Below, piece by piece: positions 55,101-60,885 of a stretch of DNA of 64,000 nt. The position numbers were made by a program, and so were the translations under genes. The stretch is from assembly GCF_015832195.1 (NCBI RefSeq), contig NC_052030.1, positions 10,683,439 to 10,747,438 on the forward strand, written 5' to 3'. Source of the DNA: Motacilla alba alba. Its lineage: Eukaryota; Chordata; Aves; Passeriformes; Motacillidae. The number at the start of each line of letters is the position of its first letter. Positions within the stretch are counted from its first letter, which is position 1. The notes beneath the pieces were generated by a model, which saw only the letters and a program-made list of their open reading frames with translations, ran no database searches and was not told where the DNA came from.

Positions 55101-58100
55101 TCTTAGAATTTCTTATTTTTGTAGTAAGGGAAGAATCTGGGTGATTTTTTTTTCCTAATGCTAAACCATAACAAACCCCTTTCTCCCACAACTTCCATGC
55201 ACTGCTCAAAACATGGTTCAAGCTTCTAAAGAAAGTGAAGTTTTAAAACGGCATTTAAATGAAAAAGTCATTTTTGTTGTTTTGATTTCCCCCCTGCTGG
55301 TAAGCAGATGTTTTGAACTTGAACTGGCAGGAAAAGAGTTTAAGTTCACTAAATCAATTTTTTAATAGTTTCCACCAGATTTTCCTTGCAAGCTCTCCCA
55401 GTGTGGTTATTTCCCATTCCCTGTGTGTGACTCCACACGATGCTCCCAGCATCATCCACTTCCAGCAGCAGCCAAGGCTGGAAGTGCCCTGTGATCCACG
55501 CTTAGGCATCAGCTCCTTCCTTGGCTGTAGTTATTCCAGTTCCAGAATTTTTGGGTCCCCCACTGGAGCAGCTTCTGCAGAGACTGTCCAGGGAAAGAAA
55601 ACCCAAAGCTCCGGCACAGGGACCTTCTTCCCCCCCTTGTTTTCTCTCCTCTTTTCTTCTCTCCTTTCTCTCCCCTTGTGTTTTAGCATTCGAGGCTCCT
55701 GTATCGAGTCTGTAAATATTTTATTTCTATCCTTACAACCTGTTTGCCTTTTTCAACCACCTCAGCGTTGCGCTGGTTGAAGCCAAGCCCGACAAATGGC
55801 AAATTCACCACATTTGTGCCAAAAGCATCTGTTTGGTCCTGATCTCTCCATGAAGATCTGACCAAGTGGAAACATTGGCTGAATCACAAGCTCTTGAGCA
55901 TGGGCTGAGTCACTGGGTTTCCATCAGCCCTTCCCCAGCTGCGTGCACAGCACGGGAACGCTCGGGAGAACTCTCGGGGGCAGCAGAGCTTGTGAGCAGC
56001 AGCTTCCAGGTGTGATTGCCAGATGTCCTCAGGGTTTTCTTCCCAGCAGATCCTGGATTTGCAGCTCTGCTCTGGCAGCAGCACCTGTGCACTGGTGGCA
56101 CATCCTTTCCCACACCACCACGTGCCTTTGATCCATGGGACAAAGCATGAACAGCACGGGAGAGGCAGAGCCTGGGGAGCCCTGCGGGAGGACACGGAGG
56201 TGGCTGTGGGGCTTTCAGTGCTTTGCTGCCTCGGGGTTGGCCAGGGAATCTTTCCATGCCAGTGCCCTTCTGGGTTTTATTAACAAGACTGTAACTTGTG
56301 TTTGAAGGCAAGATCACACAGTCTGCAAGTTGTTGTGTTTCCACTTCTGTTGATTCTCTCATTGTAAAAATATACCAAAAACCAAATCAAATTTGCGTTC
56401 TTGTTTGGTAGCTGCCTCAGCTTTTCTAAACCCCAGATTCTCCACTTGCTGCTTCCATTCCTGAGTACAATCTGAACAATGAAAGAATTGCATTGATTGT
56501 GCTCTCATTGTTGAGTTTATCTCGAGTGGGTGAGATTTCCTGTGTTTCATGGTTGGGTATCGTGGCTCTCACTAACTGTAGATACCACAGAGATGGAAAC
56601 TTTGCCATTTGAGCTCCATAGCTGTCTCCTGAGCATCCTCGCACGTGGATGGGCTCTGCTCCTGATCCCTCAGCAGTGCTGGGGAGTGTGGAGCAGTTCA
56701 GAGTCCCTGCAGGAGCTCAGAGCTGATAGCAGCACTGCTGCCTGCACTGGAGAGCCAGTTCCTCTCAGAGAGAAGTCAATGGTTTGAAGTCACTTTTTTG
56801 TTGTTTTCTTTTTTAACCAAAATCTTTCTGCTTGTAAAGAAATTTGTAGCAATGCTCCTCCCGTCAGAGGACAGTTACTCCCTGTGTGTGTTCTGTGACC
56901 TGTCAGGAAGATCAGCTTGCAGCAGTGTGAGGGTGTCACAGCAGTGGTGCCTTAAGGCAGGAGCTGTAGGCAGAAGTTGTATCTCTGTTAGATCCATGGA
57001 AAATATTGGAAAAACTGGATATATGTACACAGGAGAGAGTTGTGCCTGCTTTGGAGGATCTCTTTTTAACCCTTCTTCCATGCAATAAAACAAATCCCAT
57101 GTGGTTTCTCCAAGTGCAGGAAATGATGATGTCACTGAAATTAGTGAGGACCAGCTGATATTTCCAGCCTCATCCATGCTTTGCATGACAACTTGTACAA
57201 TGAGCTTTGCATGCCTGTTTTGTTGCTTGTTAGTAATTCTCAAGAAGTAACAAAACTCTCAAGTTAGGTTTTGTGGAACATTGTGCAACATGTTTGTTTA
57301 TCCTGTATCTCCCCAGTCTGTTAACTTGCTCCTTTAAATTCAAATGGATACGGTGCTATGCAGATTCTGGCATGTACTACCTAGGTAAAGTTTTTGCTTT
57401 GTTTCCACAGTTGTAACACCTGAAATGCTTGTACATATATCAAACCTTAGTCAAGTAGTTAAATGTAATTTGTTTTTTAAGAATCACTTCTTAACAGTAG
57501 TTTAATACTTGAAATTAAATGAAGCTACTTTAGGCCACTACAGTTACCCATTCATTAGATGACTTCTGGTTTTACTTGGTTTTCTTTTAGAGAATCAACT
57601 TTACAAAAAGAAATTGATGAAGAGAGAGCATCTTTACAGAAATCCATCAATGTTACTAGTGCCTTGATCACACAAAAAGATGAGGAACTGGAAAAACTCA
57701 GGCATGAGGTAAATGAGGAATGGATGATTCCTAATTTCAGTTAAGTTGCAGCCAGAGGCTTTGTGTGCTGGCACCTGAAGAGCTGGCTGATAATTTTTCT
57801 TTCATGTGGCATAGTTAAACCTTAGCATCAAATCTTCAGATGCCTGTGCTGAGCCAGATGACTCCTGGCACGTGGTTTTGGTGGCTGTTCAGCCCTTGCT
57901 TCAAGGGCCCTGGCTTGGTGCTGGAAGGTGCGAGTGTTGTCAAACAACTCTTCCAGATCACGGTGCTCCGCGGAGAAAACGCTTCTGCAAAAACCCTGCA
58001 GTCAGTGGTGAAGTCACTGGAGTCTGACAAACTGAAACTTGAGGAAAAGGTGAAGAACTTGGAGCAGAAACTCAAGGAGAACAACGAGCAGCCTTTAACT

Positions 58101-60101
58101 GTAATGAGCCCCTCAGGTAAAGCGAGAGCCACTCCAGTGTCTGTGCCCCCAGAGCCTGTGACATTGTTTCTGACTGAGCCGTGGCACAAGTCACATTGTA
58201 CCTTGTTTGGTTTTCTCCTTTAAAGGTGATGCTGCTACTCTGCTTCAGGAGGAAATCGCAAGAGAGAAGCAGGTACTGGATGTGCACGTGAGCATGCCAA
58301 ACCAGCAGTGGGGCTGTAGGAGAGGGGAATATTCCAAAGACAGTCCTTAACGGGTTTTGTCAGTGGGATTTTAATGGGCAGATTTATCTTGTAGCCCCTG
58401 AGCTTCTGAAGGGAAATGTCAGTAACAGTAAATACTAAATCAAGTGATGAGTGATACTGGAGAAACAAGGGAGTGTGAGGAAACGAGCAGGAAATGAGGG
58501 TGGCAAGTTGTGCCCTGCCTGTCAGAGGTACAGCCCAGCAGAGCACTCACTGCTCCTTGGCCTTCCCGAAGGGTTCTTGGATGTGCATGAGGAAAAGCTG
58601 TGGCCCCCTGAAGCTGGTGCTTGCCATCTTGGAGAAATGGGCTCCCTGAGCTCCTGGATACCTCTGAGCTCTGCAGTTCTTCCTAACTGCAGAACTGGAC
58701 TCAGAACAAGGGCTGGCAGCAGTGGAGAAGGAGGTGCTCAGCTGGCACAGGCGGATGTGATTCAGAGTAGTACAGTCACAGTGACCTCAGGGGCCTGTGC
58801 CAAGAAATGCTTAGAAAATATGGTTTGAATAGAATCAGCTTCTGCTCATGATAAAGCCTTTGTTAGATCACAAATGTCAGGCGCAGTGATTAAAAAATGT
58901 CCTTCCCAGTTGTGCAGCCACCAGAAATGTCATGAATATACACTAAGCACCAATCTTTTTCTGTTTTTCTGCTTCCCTGGATTCACCTGCTGATGGCAAC
59001 CCTTCCTTCCACCAGGGCGAGGTTGGTTCCACTTCTTTCCTCCCCTGTTAATTTCCCAAGTGTTCCTTGGTTACATTCCTTACCTAACCTACGTGCCATC
59101 CCCCTGCCCCTCTGACTGTCCTTGTCCTTGGCTCTCCTAGATCGACTTCCTGAATTCAGTGATAGTGGATCTGCAAAGGAGAAACGAAGAACTGAACTTG
59201 AAGATACAAAGAATGTGTGAAGCAGCCCTCAATGGCAACGAAGAGGAGATCAATAACTACGACAGGTACAAATCCTCAGGGAAACCATGGCTCTTGTTCT
59301 GGGAGCTGTTGGTAGAGCTGCTTGGCAGCTGCACAATGCTCCAGCCTGATCTCAGCTGTCAGGAGGGACAGACAGAGCTTTCCCTGAGTGTAGAGGTTGA
59401 ATCCAGCCTTCTCTTTACCCTGTGGTGTAACTGGGGGTGCAAGTGGTGCTCTGTAGTCATCAGTCCCAAACACTGATGTGTCGTGACATGTCTGTTGTAT
59501 GACTTGGTGAATCTGGCCCTTTCCAAGTGCAGAAGAGTCTTTGCTCCCAAGAGGATATATGGGAATGGGAAGTACCAATCCAGAGAAATACAACTAAAAC
59601 CTATTTGATGTATCATGACTTCAGCTCTCTTAAGGGCAAAGAGAAACTCTGTTACATGTGTTTCTTTTAAATGTCTCTGCAAATATTTGCGCAAACAGCA
59701 GCTTGTTCAGTAAATAAATTAATAGAGCGTAGGGGATGCTGGAGGCACTGCAGGGTGGTGGAGAAGGGTTTGTATCCTGGTTTTAGTTCAGGTCTCTGGC
59801 ATTTCCCGAGTATCAGCAAGCACGAGCTCACTGCAGGGCCGTGCTCCTGTGTGACTCGTGCCGCTGCTGCTCTTGCAGTGAGGAGGAGAGCCTGTCCAAG
59901 AAGAAGCCGCGTCTCTTCTGCGACATCTGCGGCTGCTTCGACCTGCACGACACCGAGGACTGCCCGACGCAGGCGCAGGCGCTGGAGGAGCCGCCGCACT
60001 CGGCGCACCACGGCAGCCGGCGCAAGGAGCGGCCCTACTGCGACACCTGCGAGGTGTTCGGCCACTGGACGGCCGACTGCAACGACGACGAGACCTTCTG
60101 A
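8911..60101 (+). CDS. CLIP1: CLIP1 (CLIP-170/restin), complete coding span in 26 exons
   Basis: CLIP-170 tracks growing microtubule plus ends. It binds EB proteins and tubulin through its CAP-Gly domains and recruits dynactin p150 and LIS1 through its C-terminal zinc knuckles. Coding exons: 8911-9004, 9459-10027, 22908-23032, 24036-24252, 27187-27384, 27745-27848, 28376-28436, 29487-29519, 32927-33031, 34319-35263, 36407-36523, 37389-37446, 37679-37762, 38366-38522, 39100-39265, 39354-39569, 40567-42798, 43939-44076, 45143-45249, 48954-49077, 52970-53022, 57591-57708, 57957-58116, 58226-58272, 59141-59265, 59879-60101. Every intron is GT-AG and the phases join without a break. The full product is 2191 residues; without the giant exon 17 it is 1447, against 1438 in human. 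Domains: CAP-Gly 1 about 60-127 (GKNDG at 98-102), CAP-Gly 2 about 213-280 (GKNDG at 253-257), serine-rich region about 305-335, coiled coil about 350-2110, two zinc knuckles, C-terminal DETF. The start is chosen by homology ([12 protein letters not shown]) and has A at -3. Confidence 0.96.
9005..9458 (+). other. CLIP1: CLIP1 intron 1 of coding region
   Basis: A short AT-rich phase-1 intron with a gtaagg donor and a gattccag acceptor. Nothing else is seen. Confidence 0.9.
9459..10027 (+). CDS. CLIP1: CLIP1 coding exon 2, CAP-Gly domain 1 and linker
   Basis: It encodes residues 32-221. CAP-Gly 1 runs from about [10 protein letters not shown] (60-69) to the TRPSKL end. It holds the hallmark GKNDGSVAG at 98-106, which contacts the C-terminal EEY/F tails of tubulin and EB1. 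A Ser/Thr/Ala-rich linker (about 135-185) follows, then [19 protein letters not shown], known in human CLIP-170 as a phosphorylated microtubule-binding segment. The exon ends in the first strand of CAP-Gly 2 (KIGDRVL). The codons are GC-rich compared with the surrounding introns. Confidence 0.97.
10985..11030. repeat. two-copy AT-rich direct repeat, about 21 bp
   Basis: The block ttttaattaagtttattg occurs twice in direct succession with about 21-22 bp spacing. It looks like a small local duplication inside the intron. Confidence 0.7.
17575..18460 (+). mobile_element. probable degraded LTR retroelement (endogenous retrovirus-like)
   Basis: An 18-nt site at 17867-17884 matches the tRNA-Lys1,2-type primer binding site of K-type retroviruses at 15 of 18 positions. 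A TATA-like tataaaaac lies about 250 bp upstream (17613-17621). The bases just before the site (gcccaagaca, then ggatt) would fit an LTR ending in CA plus a short spacer. Downstream, about 520 bp stay open in one frame (17942-18457), but I recognise no gag, pol or env motif. I did not find a second LTR. The boundaries are guesses. It may be a non-autonomous or truncated remnant. Confidence 0.4.
17867..17884 (+). other. retroviral-type primer binding site, tRNA-Lys class
   Basis: The site begins tggcgcccaa and continues tgtgcggt. It differs at three positions from the site complementary to the 3' end of tRNA-Lys1,2. A match of this length is unlikely by chance in AT-rich intronic sequence. Confidence 0.55.
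22908..23032 (+). CDS. CLIP1: CLIP1 coding exon 3, core of CAP-Gly domain 2
   Basis: It encodes residues 222-262 plus two bases: [20 protein letters not shown] and the rest of the core, with the second GKNDG at 253-257. CAP-Gly 2 is the stronger microtubule/EB1 binder in CLIP-170. The sequence is essentially identical to the human domain here. Splicing to exon 4 restores Arg 263 across the junction. Confidence 0.97.
23033..24035 (+). other. CLIP1: CLIP1 intron 3
   Basis: A phase-2 intron of about 1 kb. The middle is very AT-rich (23590-23710). Nothing else is seen. Confidence 0.9.
24036..24252 (+). CDS. CLIP1: CLIP1 coding exon 4, end of CAP-Gly 2 and serine-rich segment
   Basis: It encodes residues 263-335: [20 protein letters not shown] closes CAP-Gly 2. 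A Lys/Pro/Ala linker and a dense serine run ([20 protein letters not shown]) follow. In human CLIP-170 this third microtubule-affinity segment is regulated by phosphorylation. Nearly every codon ends in G or C and CpGs are frequent, unlike the flanking introns. Two identical donor sequences (gtaagc) lie at 24223 and 24253, 30 nt apart. The second gives the human-like SRTGL ending. Confidence 0.96.
24253..27186 (+). other. CLIP1: CLIP1 intron 4
   Basis: A phase-0 intron of 2.9 kb. Nothing beyond ordinary intronic sequence is seen; a T run occurs near 24977. Confidence 0.85.
27187..27384 (+). CDS. CLIP1: CLIP1 coding exon 5, start of coiled coil
   Basis: It encodes residues 336-401, from [20 protein letters not shown] to the RDGHDR end. 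The segment after ARKISGT begins the long parallel coiled coil that dimerises CLIP-170. It is almost identical to human. Phase 0 on both sides. Confidence 0.97.
27385..27744 (+). other. CLIP1: CLIP1 intron 5
   Basis: A 360-nt phase-0 intron. Nothing else is seen. Confidence 0.9.
27745..27848 (+). CDS. CLIP1: CLIP1 coding exon 6, coiled coil
   Basis: It encodes residues 402-435 plus two bases: [20 protein letters not shown] and onward to LEEEK. Regular heptads are visible. It is nearly identical to human. Confidence 0.96.
27849..28375 (+). other. CLIP1: CLIP1 intron 6
   Basis: A 527-nt phase-2 intron. Nothing else is seen. Confidence 0.9.
28376..28436 (+). CDS. CLIP1: CLIP1 coding exon 7, coiled coil
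   Basis: It encodes residues 436-456 ([20 protein letters not shown] plus E). The residue count to this junction is 456, the same as human CLIP1 up to the point where the alternatively spliced segment begins. That supports the exon chain from the start codon onwards. Confidence 0.96.
28437..29486 (+). other. CLIP1: CLIP1 intron 7
   Basis: A 1.05-kb phase-0 AT-rich intron. It ends in a T-rich tract with three TTTG units just before the microexon. Nothing else is seen. Confidence 0.85.
29487..29519 (+). CDS. CLIP1: CLIP1 33-nt microexon 8 (11 residues)
   Basis: The exon encodes [11 protein letters not shown]. The human 11-residue CLIP1 insert is [11 protein letters not shown] at the same place, directly after GDLE. 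The acceptor is a long T-rich tract ending actgatag and the donor is aat|gtaaga. Phase is 0 on both sides, so it can be skipped in frame. In mammals this exon and the next are alternatively spliced in a tissue-dependent way. A QKI-like and an RBFOX-like motif follow within 130 nt. Confidence 0.92.
29593..29606 (+). promoter_or_regulatory. candidate bipartite QKI splicing element
   Basis: The sequence reads actaac, four bases, taat. This fits the Quaking response element ACUAAY followed by UAAY. It lies 73 nt downstream of the 33-nt microexon. QKI bound downstream of an exon generally favours inclusion. The role here is an inference from the motif and its position. Confidence 0.4.
29639..29644 (+). 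promoter_or_regulatory. candidate RBFOX site (TGCATG) downstream of microexon
   Basis: An exact TGCATG hexamer begins 120 nt after the microexon donor. RBFOX proteins bound downstream typically enhance inclusion of brain and muscle exons, which matches the known tissue pattern of this CLIP1 exon in mammals. A single hexamer can occur by chance. Confidence 0.4.
32650..32879 (+). promoter_or_regulatory. cluster of RBFOX-type GCATG motifs upstream of exon 9
   Basis: Two exact TGCATG hexamers (32650-32655 and 32849-32854) and one further GCATG (32875-32879) lie within 280 nt before the 35-residue exon. Upstream RBFOX binding is usually repressive. The density is above chance expectation for a hexamer, but the function is inferred. 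Confidence 0.35.
32689..32712. repeat. (TTTA)n simple repeat
   Basis: A short run of about five to six tttatt/attt units in the intron. Confidence 0.85.
32927..33031 (+). CDS. CLIP1: CLIP1 coding exon 9, 35-residue alternative exon
   Basis: It encodes exactly 35 residues, [20 protein letters not shown] followed by [15 protein letters not shown]. These match the human 35-residue segment whose inclusion distinguishes restin-type from shorter CLIP-170 isoforms. Phase 0 on both sides; acceptor ccctctccactaacag, donor agg|gtaatg. It extends the heptad pattern without a break, so inclusion changes rod length and register only. Confidence 0.95.
33032..34318 (+). other. CLIP1: CLIP1 intron 9
   Basis: A 1.3-kb phase-0 intron. 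A short CA run lies at about 33619-33634. Nothing else is seen. Confidence 0.85.
34319..35263 (+). CDS. CLIP1: CLIP1 coding exon 10, long coiled-coil exon
   Basis: A 945-nt, phase 0-0 exon encoding 315 residues (503-817 when both alternative exons are present). It begins [20 protein letters not shown] and ends with KGDGISQ. It corresponds to the long central coiled-coil exon of human CLIP1; motifs such as [16 protein letters not shown] and [20 protein letters not shown] are conserved. It is the longest exon of the classical protein, less than half the size of exon 17. Confidence 0.97.
35264..36406 (+). other. CLIP1: CLIP1 intron 10
   Basis: A 1.1-kb phase-0 intron. Nothing else is seen. Confidence 0.85.
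36407..36523 (+). CDS. CLIP1: CLIP1 coding exon 11, coiled coil
   Basis: A 39-residue exon beginning [20 protein letters not shown], matching the human ASSITRELQGRELKL segment. Phase 0-0, AT-rich third positions. Confidence 0.95.
36524..37388 (+). other. CLIP1: CLIP1 intron 11
   Basis: An 865-nt phase-0 intron. Nothing else is seen. Confidence 0.85.
37389..37446 (+). CDS. CLIP1: CLIP1 coding exon 12, coiled coil
   Basis: A 58-nt exon encoding [19 protein letters not shown] plus one base. It matches human KEKFAEASEEAVSVQRSMQ. A 232-nt intron with nothing recognisable follows. Confidence 0.94.
37679..37762 (+). CDS. CLIP1: CLIP1 coding exon 13, coiled coil
   Basis: It encodes [20 protein letters not shown] and on to LKSSLT, with phases 1 and 1 at the ends. 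It matches human [20 protein letters not shown]. Confidence 0.95.
37763..38365 (+). other. CLIP1: CLIP1 intron 13
   Basis: A 603-nt phase-1 intron. Nothing else is seen. Confidence 0.85.
38366..38522 (+). CDS. CLIP1: CLIP1 coding exon 14, coiled coil
   Basis: It encodes [20 protein letters not shown] and onward to MNDELRLKE, very close to human including ENDIAEIMK and [10 protein letters not shown]. The donor (aag|gtattt) is weaker than consensus. Confidence 0.96.
38523..39099 (+). other. CLIP1: CLIP1 intron 14
   Basis: A 577-nt phase-2 intron. Nothing else is seen. Confidence 0.85.
39100..39265 (+). CDS. CLIP1: CLIP1 coding exon 15, coiled coil
   Basis: It encodes [20 protein letters not shown] and on to LQDHLTDM. 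It is less conserved with human than exons 10 or 14. The following intron is only 88 nt, the shortest in the part of CLIP1 seen here. Confidence 0.94.
39354..39569 (+). CDS. CLIP1: CLIP1 coding exon 16, coiled coil before the giant exon
   Basis: A 72-residue phase 0-0 exon beginning [20 protein letters not shown] and ending LQKQAEQAR. In human the equivalent LRKQADKAKA joins directly to the segment encoded here by exon 18. That is the reason to regard exon 17 as an insert or optional exon. Confidence 0.95.
39570..40566 (+). other. CLIP1: CLIP1 intron 16
   Basis: A 1.0-kb phase-0 AT-rich intron with a long pyrimidine tract at its 3' end (cccttctccctgactttatt, then tctttag). Nothing else is seen. 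Confidence 0.85.
40567..42798 (+). CDS. CLIP1: CLIP1 giant exon 17, 744-residue coiled-coil insert
   Basis: A single 2232-nt exon, phase 0 at both ends, with no stop in 744 codons. The codon before it in frame is the TAG of its own acceptor, so it can only be reached by splicing. It starts [20 protein letters not shown] and ends QAVVQKPE. The composition is Glu/Lys/Leu/Gln-rich with regular leucine heptads, as in the rest of the rod. A Gly/Arg-containing break lies at about insert residues 609-637 (42391-42477). The classical human protein has no such segment between its LRKQADKAK and [10 protein letters not shown] parts. The acceptor is strong; the donor (gag|gtattg) is weak. Fully helical, it would add roughly 110 nm. 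Whether it is constitutive, tissue-specific or rarely used cannot be seen from DNA alone. Confidence 0.85.
42799..43938 (+). other. CLIP1: CLIP1 intron 17, with possible alternative terminus
   Basis: A 1.14-kb phase-0 intron. Reading through the exon 17 donor adds 15 residues and stops at TAA 42844-42846. An AATAAA follows at 43053-43058. This would be a complete alternative terminal exon if used. Otherwise nothing is seen. Confidence 0.8.
43053..43058 (+). terminator. candidate intronic polyadenylation signal
   Basis: An AATAAA hexamer 207 nt after the in-frame stop that follows exon 17. It is the first such hexamer after the stop. Use would give a CLIP1 isoform without zinc knuckles. AATAAA is frequent in AT-rich introns, so this is only a candidate. 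Confidence 0.25.
43939..44076 (+). CDS. CLIP1: CLIP1 coding exon 18, coiled coil after the giant exon
   Basis: A 46-residue phase 0-0 exon beginning [20 protein letters not shown] and ending NQKLQNE. It aligns with human [20 protein letters not shown] but has a few extra residues (AIHKEKI) in the middle. This marks the resumption of the classical sequence. Confidence 0.95.
44077..45142 (+). other. CLIP1: CLIP1 intron 18
   Basis: A 1.07-kb phase-0 intron. A weakly CR1-like patch near 44470-44510 is not convincing. Nothing else is seen. Confidence 0.85.
45143..45249 (+). CDS. CLIP1: CLIP1 coding exon 19, coiled coil
   Basis: It encodes [20 protein letters not shown] and onward, matching human [20 protein letters not shown]. 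It ends two bases into a Phe codon completed by exon 20. Confidence 0.95.
46008..46106. repeat. perfect (ATT)33 microsatellite
   Basis: Thirty-three uninterrupted ATT units (99 bp). Being perfect and long, it is expected to be length-polymorphic. The apparent poly-Tyr and poly-Ile/Asn open frames are by-products of the repeat. Confidence 0.97.
46291..47248. repeat. 20-bp minisatellite, about 48 units
   Basis: The unit is gctgctggacacagggaatg, repeated in perfect 20-bp register for about 950 bp with substitutions but no indels. Variable positions are the first base (g/a) and the acaggg/acgggg/tcaggg/acagag and aatg/agtg positions. A 160-bp (8-unit) higher-order period is visible in 46401-46760. 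Variants with agtg dominate the distal end. Because the unit has no stop in any minus-strand frame, long meaningless open frames appear there. Confidence 0.97.
48676..49125. other. CpG-rich patch around exon 20
   Basis: GC-rich, CpG-bearing sequence (for example gccgcggctgcagcc and ccccgtgtccccgggattg) covers the end of intron 19, exon 20 and the first bases of intron 20, in contrast to the AT-rich neighbourhood. No TATA, start site or transcript evidence is visible. Confidence 0.5.
48954..49077 (+). CDS. CLIP1: CLIP1 coding exon 20, coiled coil
   Basis: It encodes [20 protein letters not shown] and onward to the SSHHHK end, matching human [20 protein letters not shown] and GRSRDEVTSHQK. Third codon positions are strongly G/C-rich. 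Confidence 0.95.
49078..52969 (+). other. CLIP1: CLIP1 intron 20
   Basis: A 3.9-kb phase-0 intron. It holds a perfect 10-bp inverted repeat with a 5-nt loop at 52656-52680. Several open frames of 90-170 codons exist but match nothing recognisable. Confidence 0.85.
52656..52680. repeat. perfect inverted repeat (hairpin)
   Basis: The arms ccccaagaac and gttcttgggg are exact complements around the loop agagg. It is deep in an intron and is not followed by a T tract. Confidence 0.8.
52970..53022 (+). CDS. CLIP1: CLIP1 coding exon 21, coiled coil
   Basis: It encodes [17 protein letters not shown] plus two bases, identical to the human segment. At 53 nt it is one of the shortest coding exons. Confidence 0.96.
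53023..57590 (+). other. CLIP1: CLIP1 intron 21
   Basis: A 4.6-kb phase-2 intron. It contains an AT-rich low-complexity stretch around 54830-54960. The open frame at 55313-55780 is not supported. Nothing else is seen. Confidence 0.85.
57591..57708 (+). CDS. CLIP1: CLIP1 coding exon 22, coiled coil
   Basis: It encodes [20 protein letters not shown] and on to LEKLRHE, matching human [20 protein letters not shown]. Confidence 0.95.
57957..58116 (+). CDS. CLIP1: CLIP1 coding exon 23, end of coiled coil
   Basis: It encodes [20 protein letters not shown] and on to [12 protein letters not shown] plus one base. The first part is close to human [12 protein letters not shown]. The last 12 or so residues diverge. 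A 248-nt intron precedes it and a 109-nt intron follows. Confidence 0.95.
58226..58272 (+). CDS. CLIP1: CLIP1 coding exon 24, divergent linker
   Basis: A 47-nt exon encoding [16 protein letters not shown]. The human counterpart here is an acidic, Ser/Thr-containing stretch (GNTDTQADEDERAQESQ), so this linker before the zinc-knuckle module is poorly conserved. It is supported by the phase (1 to 0) and by clean splice signals. Confidence 0.85.
58273..59140 (+). other. CLIP1: CLIP1 intron 24
   Basis: An 868-nt phase-0 intron with a pyrimidine-rich 3' end. Nothing else is seen. Confidence 0.85.
59141..59265 (+). CDS. CLIP1: CLIP1 coding exon 25
   Basis: It encodes [20 protein letters not shown] and on to [10 protein letters not shown] plus two bases, almost identical to human [20 protein letters not shown] and NNYD. 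Confidence 0.96.
59266..59878 (+). other. CLIP1: CLIP1 intron 25
   Basis: A 613-nt phase-2 intron. Nothing else is seen. Confidence 0.85.
59879..60101 (+). CDS. CLIP1: CLIP1 coding exon 26, zinc knuckles and C-terminus
   Basis: The terminal coding exon. It holds two cysteine/histidine knuckles: C-x2-C-x5-H-x4-C within [15 protein letters not shown] and C-x2-C-x4-H-x4-C within [14 protein letters not shown]. The protein ends NDDETF, the EEY/F-like tail that binds CAP-Gly domains (its own, in autoinhibition, or that of p150Glued). The first knuckle also mediates LIS1/dynactin recruitment in mammals. The exon is very GC-rich with many CpGs. The stop TGA is at 60099-60101. Confidence 0.97.
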
Positions 60102-60232
60102 TGGGGGACAGCCCCCGGACCTGTGCACCACCAGCAGCGCCTGTGCCGAATGTCAGGACGAGGGACAGCGACCCCCGCCCCTGCCCGCCCGCTCCGGAAT
60201 CCCTACGAGCATAAATATTTTGATCTTCCACT

Positions 60233-60283
60233 AATAAACATCCCCTGTCCCTTTTTAACAAACTTCAGTGAAAGTTGAATAAA
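60233..60283 (+). terminator. CLIP1: proximal CLIP1 polyadenylation signals
   Basis: Two AATAAA hexamers (60233-60238 and 60278-60283) are 45 nt apart and about 130-180 nt after the stop codon. T-rich sequence follows. Confidence 0.6.
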
Positions 60284-60782
60284 TGATTTAACAAGTGACT
60301 TTATGCTGTTTCTTCCCAGGTTCTGGGTTTGTCCCGCCCTTAACAGGAAATGCCTCGGTGCTGTTGGATCTGTTGGTGGGAAAACGTGTATAGGAATGAA
60401 GCACTAGAGTTCTATTAAAGCTTATTTAAATACCTTAAGAATATGCTGTTAATTTTCATATTTGCACTAAACCATTTTAAGGCTGAATTTGTACATTTAG
60501 ATTTTTAAGCTTTTTTTTTGACACTGGACTGAGTTGAGAAATATTTCATCTTTATTTTCATTTACTCCTTTGATTGCGATGTCGCTCGGTGCCGTGAGCT
60601 CTGGGTTGTGGTTTGGTGTGAAACGTGGAAATGATGCAGGTAAGGAGCTGCTGGGGGTTTTTGGAAACCTGTATGCTGTGCACACCTGTGCACACCTGAA
60701 ACAGTTCGTGGGCCATCCCTGTTTTGCATTCTTTCAGCTTCTATATAGTGAGTGTGGTGTGTGTGTATATATGCATATATAT

Positions 60783-60788
60783 AATAAA
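60783..60788 (+). terminator. CLIP1: distal CLIP1 polyadenylation signal
   Basis: AATAAA in an AT-rich context (tatataataaagttatattttgg), immediately before the first non-UTR-like repeat sequence. Confidence 0.5.
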
Positions 60789-60885
60789 GTTATATTTTGG
60801 AAAAAAAAAGTGTTTTCTGCCTTTCCGTTCAGAGTGGAAGGGGTTCTGTGAGGGGACAGATGTGCCCAGGGGCTGCACTGTAAAT

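Larger units (their letters stand above)
60102..60810 (+). other. CLIP1: CLIP1 3' UTR
   Basis: AATAAA signals lie at 60233-60238 and 60278-60283 (proximal) and at 60783-60788 (distal, followed by an A run). The length of the UTR therefore probably varies between about 0.15 and 0.7 kb. A Pumilio-type TGTATATA lies at 60764-60771. Confidence 0.7.

Noticed and set aside
55313..55780. 155-codon frame as an extra CLIP1 exon
   Set aside because: No coiled-coil character, no homologous segment in CLIP1, and the exon 21-22 join is already in frame without it.
8911..60101. CLIP1 copy as a processed or broken pseudogene
   Set aside because: All introns are present and no frameshift or internal stop occurs in any of the 26 exons.
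59667..60261. Minus- and plus-strand frames of 150-187 codons around the last exon
   Set aside because: Out-of-frame shadows of the GC-rich zinc-knuckle exon.
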